Source: DATIHT01 sp035480415 (GTDB taxonomy: Bacteria > Patescibacteriota > Microgenomatia > Curtissbacterales > GWA2-41-24). Taken from it: DNA of 8,587 bases. A program made the translations under genes and the position numbers. A model generated the notes under the pieces. That model saw only the letters and a list, made by a program, of their open reading frames with translations. It was not told where the DNA came from and did not search any database. Positions 6,645-8,587 of this stretch are shown one piece after another. Each line of letters starts with the position of its first letter. The stretch's first letter is position 1. The DNA is taken from positions 1-8,587 of the forward strand of contig DATIHT010000084.1 of assembly GCA_035480415.1 (NCBI GenBank). The letters run 5' to 3'.

Positions 6645-6673
6645 CGCTCAGAATAAAAGCGACATATATCAGA

Positions 6674-6702
6674 TTGTGCTTGGCACAAGGTTAATATATA
6701 AT
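6674..6702 (+). promoter_or_regulatory. Promoter of the 86-aa membrane protein gene, predicted leaderless
   Basis: -35 TTGTGC (6674-6679), a 17-bp spacer and a perfect -10 TATAAT (6697-6702). Six nt (TTCGTT) separate the -10 from the ATG at 6709, so transcription should begin at or next to the start codon. No Shine-Dalgarno sequence is present. The stretch from the -10 onward, TATAATTTC, is the same as at the 422-aa gene. Confidence 0.72.
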
Positions 6703-6708
6703 TTCGTT

Positions 6709-6969
6709 ATGCCATTTAAGACCAAGAGACAAAAACAAGCCGCTGTGAGCAGAAGGTTCAGTTTTGATGCAGGTGGCGCGGTTACGTATTCGGGATCTCA
6801 ATCTGAAGTTAAAAATCACCCAAGGCTGATTGAGACTAAAAAGGTAGGAACTAAAAATTTATTCGATGGATTGGATCTTAGTTATATAAGGAAGGATCTT
6901 TTGAAAATAACTCTTTTGGCCATACTCATTATCAGCTCCCAGCTTCTTTTGAAGTTTTACTTAAAATAG
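6709..6969 (+). CDS. small membrane protein, 86 aa, C-terminal anchor, function unknown
   Basis: I do not recognise a named family. The N-terminus is strongly basic (MPFKTKRQKQAAVSRRF), followed by a polar stretch with Gly and Ser (about 20-50). A single hydrophobic segment at about 64-83 (LLKITLLAILIISSQLLL) is followed by only a few residues ending in Lys. This arrangement suggests a tail-anchored protein with the basic part in the cytoplasm, where it could touch nucleic acid or lipid head groups; that is inference. The open frame continues upstream to 6421, but this extension crosses the palindromes and the promoter and reads as low-quality sequence. The ATG at 6709, 6 nt after a perfect -10, is the supported start. 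It precedes the zinc-ribbon gene, which has its own promoter. Confidence 0.75.
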   Translation: MPFKTKRQKQAAVSRRFSFDAGGAVTYSGSQSEVKNHPRLIETKKVGTKNLFDGLDLSYIRKDLLKITLLAILIISSQLLLKFYLK

Positions 6970-6977
6970 TATCGTGC

Positions 6978-7006
6978 TTGACACGTGCCTGAGGCTATGC
7001 TATCGT
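6978..7006 (+). promoter_or_regulatory. Strong promoter of the zinc-ribbon gene
   Basis: A perfect -35 TTGACA (6978-6983), 17-bp spacer, and -10 TATCGT (7001-7006) with a TGC extension. Transcription should start near 7013. One copy of TGAGGCTA lies inside the spacer (6990-6997) and further copies sit at 7007-7014 and 7017-7024, at and just past the start. A repressor bound to these copies would block the promoter, but no regulator is identified. Confidence 0.75.
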
Positions 7007-7015
7007 TGAGGCTAA

Positions 7016-7035
7016 TTGAGGCTAGTTAGCCTCAA
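7016..7035 (+). promoter_or_regulatory. Leader hairpin 1 / TGAGGCTA inverted repeat
   Basis: TTGAGGCTA (7016-7024) and TAGCCTCAA (7027-7035) are perfect 9-nt inverted copies with GT between. In RNA the innermost pairs would open to leave a 7-bp or 8-bp stem. In DNA it is a near-perfect palindrome. Two more direct copies of TGAGGCTA lie upstream (6990, 7007). It could be a dyad operator or the 5'-terminal protective hairpin of the mRNA. Confidence 0.65.
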
Positions 7036-7036
7036 G

Positions 7037-7071
7037 GTGAATGCAGCATAGGAATGCTTGTATATCTTCAC
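7037..7071 (+). promoter_or_regulatory. Leader hairpin 2 of the zinc-ribbon mRNA
   Basis: GTGAA (7037-7041) can pair with TTCAC (7067-7071). Nested inside, AGCAT (7045-7049) pairs with ATGCT (7054-7058) around an AGGA loop. The TCAC of the 3' arm is also complementary to GTGA (7084-7087) in the Shine-Dalgarno region, so the arm has two possible partners. The pairing is read by eye only. Confidence 0.4.
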
Positions 7072-7076
7072 TGTCT

Positions 7077-7087
7077 AAAGGAGGTGA
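7077..7087 (+). promoter_or_regulatory. Near-perfect Shine-Dalgarno sequence of the zinc-ribbon gene
   Basis: AAAGGAGGTGA matches the complement of the canonical 16S rRNA 3' end over its whole length. AGGAGG ends 13 nt before the ATG at 7098, longer than the usual 5-9. It is the only strong Shine-Dalgarno sequence among the start sites in this window. Confidence 0.85.
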
Positions 7088-7097
7088 CTAAATAAAA

Positions 7098-7238
7098 ATG
7101 GCCGAAATGTATTGTGTTAAATGCCGAGCAAAGAGAGAGGACCCCAACGCACAAAGTGTAACCATGAAGAACGGTAAACCTGCAAAGAAAGGTAAATGCC
7201 CAGTTTGTGGTACAGCAATGTTCAAAATTGGTGCGTAA
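7098..7238 (+). CDS. DUF5679-like zinc-ribbon protein, 46 aa
   Basis: This tiny gene encodes 46 residues. Two CxxC pairs, YCVKC (residues 5-9) and KCPVCG (33-38), form a four-cysteine zinc ribbon. The intervening basic part (VTMKNGKPAKKGK) and the ending GTAMFKIG match the short proteins grouped as DUF5679, for which no function is established. The cysteine knuckles plus basic linker suggest nucleic acid or ribosome binding; that is inference. A consensus promoter, structured leader and near-perfect Shine-Dalgarno sequence suggest high or tightly controlled expression. The gene is monocistronic: a terminator follows 11 nt after the TAA. Confidence 0.88.
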   Translation: MAEMYCVKCRAKREDPNAQSVTMKNGKPAKKGKCPVCGTAMFKIGA

Positions 7239-7249
7239 AATCTCACTTT

Positions 7250-7289
7250 GAAAAACCCCAAGGATCATTTTTGTTGTTTGGGGTTTTTC
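7250..7289. terminator. Bidirectional intrinsic terminator
   Basis: GAAAAACCCCAA (7250-7261) pairs over 12 bp with TTGGGGTTTTTC (7278-7289), with a 16-nt loop. The plus strand ends in a T-run (7284-7288) and the A-run at 7251-7255 gives a T-run on the minus strand. It can therefore stop transcription of the zinc-ribbon gene from the left and of the 205-aa gene from the right. Its position exactly between two convergent genes supports this. Confidence 0.88.
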
Positions 7290-7314
7290 TTACTTTTAAG
7301 GAAACAATTTTAAA

Positions 7315-7932
7315 TTACTGGCTAGAGAGCGCATCTACTACATAATTATGTAGAGCGTAAAGGAATCCTATTGGCAGCGGTAAACTTTCGAGTTTTTTGT
7401 ATTCTTCTTTAATATTTTGAGGTAAATTATCTTTTCTGAATTCCCATTCTAATTTTGTAGCTTTGTCATTTTGGAAACGCTCTGCAACTTTGAAGTTTTT
7501 GTACGAAGCTTCGGCCGATGCGTCTATACTTGATTGTTTGGAATCCTGAGCAACATCGAGTGAACCTTTATCCATAACGACGGCCGGTAAAACTTTGCTA
7601 AAAATGCTAGGGTCGCCTTTTTCTTCTTTTTCCAGAGTAAGCTTTATTGTATCCTCACCCTTTTTAAATGCGGTATTGTGCCACAGTTTTACACCAACAA
7701 CTTCTTTCTGGGGTGTTTCCATCTCCCACTGATAAATTGTTTGATCGAATGTTTGCACTGGCGGTTCAATACCATTTGGAATGGTAACCACTTTTGAAAA
7801 ATACTGTGCAAGATCACGATTAATAGCTTTGGTTGTTGGAATAATTGTAGAAAAACTGTAGTACGCACTTCCTATTAAAATAACCAGTAGAGCGATGGCG
7901 CCAATAATTGCGGTGAGGATAAACTTTTTCAT
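7315..7932 (-). CDS. membrane-anchored protein of unknown function, 205 aa
   Basis: I do not recognise this family. MKK followed by a hydrophobic segment at about 4-26 (FILTAIIGAIALLVILIG) predicts a signal anchor, with about 175 residues outside the cytoplasm. No lipobox cysteine is present; the mature part has no cysteine at all, which fits an extracytoplasmic location. The exposed part is rich in Lys, Glu and aromatic residues and probably beta-rich in its middle (TIYQWEMETP, VVGVKLWHNTAF, TIKLTLEKEE), ending in a helical LYALHNYVVDALSSQ. The ATG at 7932 lies 22 bp downstream of the comM stop and 11 nt after an extended -10, so it can be transcribed alone or by read-through from comM. The 3' end faces the bidirectional terminator. 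Confidence 0.82.
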   Translation of the reverse strand: MKKFILTAIIGAIALLVILIGSAYYSFSTIIPTTKAINRDLAQYFSKVVTIPNGIEPPVQTFDQTIYQWEMETPQKEVVGVKLWHNTAFKKGEDTIKLTLEKEEKGDPSIFSKVLPAVVMDKGSLDVAQDSKQSSIDASAEASYKNFKVAERFQNDKATKLEWEFRKDNLPQNIKEEYKKLESLPLPIGFLYALHNYVVDALSSQ

Positions 7933-7943
7933 ATATTTTAATT

Positions 7944-7952
7944 ATTCTAACA
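7944..7952 (-). promoter_or_regulatory. Extended -10 promoter of the 205-aa gene
   Basis: The minus strand reads TGTTAGAAT: -10 TAGAAT (7949-7944, five of six to consensus) with the TGn extension, 11 nt before the ATG at 7932. No clear -35 is seen. The predicted leader is about 4-5 nt and lacks a Shine-Dalgarno sequence, so the transcript would be almost leaderless. Confidence 0.5.
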
Positions 7953-7954
7953 GA

Positions 7955-8587
7955 CTAAGCATCGATCTGTGGTCGATATTGCAGCGCTTCTGCGACATGG
8001 TTGGTTTTTATTTTGACAGACCCCTCTAAATCTGCGATTGTTCTTGAGATTTTAACTACCCGATGGAAGGAGCGCGCCGAAAGATTTAGCTTTGTGATTG
8101 CCTGTTTTAAAAGGACGATAGATTGTTCATCGAGGTTGCAATATTGTTTCATTTGTTTTGAGGACATTTCGGCGTTGGACTTGATATTTGTTTTGGCAAA
8201 TCGTTTTTGTTGAATATTTCTGGCTTTTTGAACCCTCGCTTGGATTTTTGAAGACTGTTCGGAATTTTCCTGTTTTGTTAGTTTTTCGACTTTCACCGCA
8301 GGAACGGACAAGTGAATGTCTATTCTGTCTAAAATAGGGCCGGAAATTCTTTTCTGATAACGAGTGATTGCCGAAGGCGAGCAGGTACAATTTCTTGTCT
8401 CATCTCCAAAATAACCACAGGGGCATGGATTTGCAGCAGCAACGAGAGAAAATCTGCATGGGAACATTACCCTGCCGGCTGCCCTTGAGATTGTGACATT
8501 CCCGTCTTCCATCGGCTGACGAAGAGCTTCCAAAACGTGTCTTGGAAATTCCGGGAATTCGTCCAAAAACAACACGCCTCTGTGGGC
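7955..8587 (-). CDS. comM: ComM / YifB-family Mg-chelatase-like AAA+ ATPase, C-terminal part (5' end outside window)
   Basis: ComM is a AAA+ helicase-like protein that promotes branch migration when incoming single-stranded DNA is integrated during natural transformation. The frame is open to the right edge (210 codons present), so the GTG at 8575 is internal and the N-terminal Lon-like domain and Walker A are missing. Visible from the edge are HRGVLFLDE (Walker B), the EALRQPMEDG block, ISRAAG, and sensor-type AAANPCPCG. The cysteine cluster CPCG...CTC is typical of the family, followed by ISGPILDRIDIH, containing the arginine-finger region. The C-terminal Mg-chelatase-like helical domain (LSARSFHRVVKISRTIADL) is complete and ends at TAG 7957-7955. 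The 205-aa gene follows 22 bp later. Assignment is strong, though in CPR bacteria the actual role in DNA uptake is inferred. Confidence 0.95.
   Translation of the reverse strand, partial: AHRGVLFLDEFPEFPRHVLEALRQPMEDGNVTISRAAGRVMFPCRFSLVAAANPCPCGYFGDETRNCTCSPSAITRYQKRISGPILDRIDIHLSVPAVKVEKLTKQENSEQSSKIQARVQKARNIQQKRFAKTNIKSNAEMSSKQMKQYCNLDEQSIVLLKQAITKLNLSARSFHRVVKISRTIADLEGSVKIKTNHVAEALQYRPQIDA

Noticed and set aside
6421..6708. Upstream extension of the 86-aa frame, which would give a 182-aa protein.
   Set aside because: It crosses both palindromes and the promoter, runs antisense over the DUF4446 start, and the translation looks random. The ATG at 6709 has promoter support.
7087..7100. 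GTG at 7084-7086 followed by a three-codon frame as a leader peptide.
   Set aside because: The GTG is part of the Shine-Dalgarno sequence itself, so a ribosome could not start there using it.
7068..7268. Minus-strand open frame of 66 codons opposite the zinc-ribbon gene.
   Set aside because: It is antisense to a recognisable CxxC zinc-ribbon gene, begins in that gene's leader and runs through the terminator. It has no family-like features.
1..8587. CRISPR array, tRNA, rRNA, transposase or restriction/defence genes.
   Set aside because: I saw no repeat-spacer pattern, cloverleaf-like sequence or recognisable protein for any of these; the only repeats are the hairpins and TGAGGCTA copies described.

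Overview
The window looks like ordinary chromosome from a small-genome bacterium of the Candidate Phyla Radiation (Patescibacteria), possibly Microgenomates. This is inferred from gene content: a short separate SecD (434 aa) and SecF (293 aa), a DUF4446-like and a DUF3048-like protein side by side, a tiny DUF5679-like zinc-ribbon protein, a winged-helix/nucleotidyltransferase protein and several unrecognised short membrane proteins. Base composition is moderately AT-rich. All genes read cleanly in the standard bacterial code. No rRNA, tRNA, CRISPR array, transposase or prophage gene is visible.

Layout: positions 2-676 (+) hold the C-terminal part of a CCA-adding enzyme/poly(A) polymerase-type protein, cut by the left edge. 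It converges on, and overlaps by 12 bp, a long minus-strand block. In transcription order that block runs from a DUF4446-like protein (6481-6014) to a DUF3048/YerB-like membrane-anchored protein (6012-4888), a winged-helix/nucleotidyltransferase protein (4846-4265), an unrecognised 422-aa soluble protein (4212-2944), secD (2907-1603) and secF (1546-665). Divergent from the block are two small plus-strand genes: an 86-aa protein with a C-terminal membrane segment (6709-6969) and a 46-aa zinc-ribbon protein (7098-7238). The latter ends at a bidirectional terminator shared with a convergent minus-strand gene for a 205-aa membrane-anchored protein (7932-7315). That gene lies just downstream of the 3' part of comM (8587-7955), which is cut by the right edge.

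Functionally the window mixes protein export (SecDF), tRNA 3'-end maturation, DNA uptake/recombination (ComM) and envelope-associated proteins of poorly known role. The genes do not form one pathway.

The most informative non-coding signal is the promoter arrangement. Four genes have a sigma70-type -10 element only 6-8 nt before the chosen ATG and no Shine-Dalgarno sequence, which predicts leaderless mRNAs. The zinc-ribbon gene is the opposite: consensus -35, a leader of about 85 nt with two predicted hairpins, three direct copies and one inverted copy of TGAGGCTA, and a near-perfect Shine-Dalgarno sequence. Other unexplained structures are a pair of related GC-rich hairpins in the divergent intergenic region, resembling REP/IS200-type palindromes, and a long hairpin between secD and secF. 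I found no convincing new multi-gene system. The better candidates for novelty are the leader of the zinc-ribbon gene, the hairpin pair, the leaderless pattern and the 422-aa protein.
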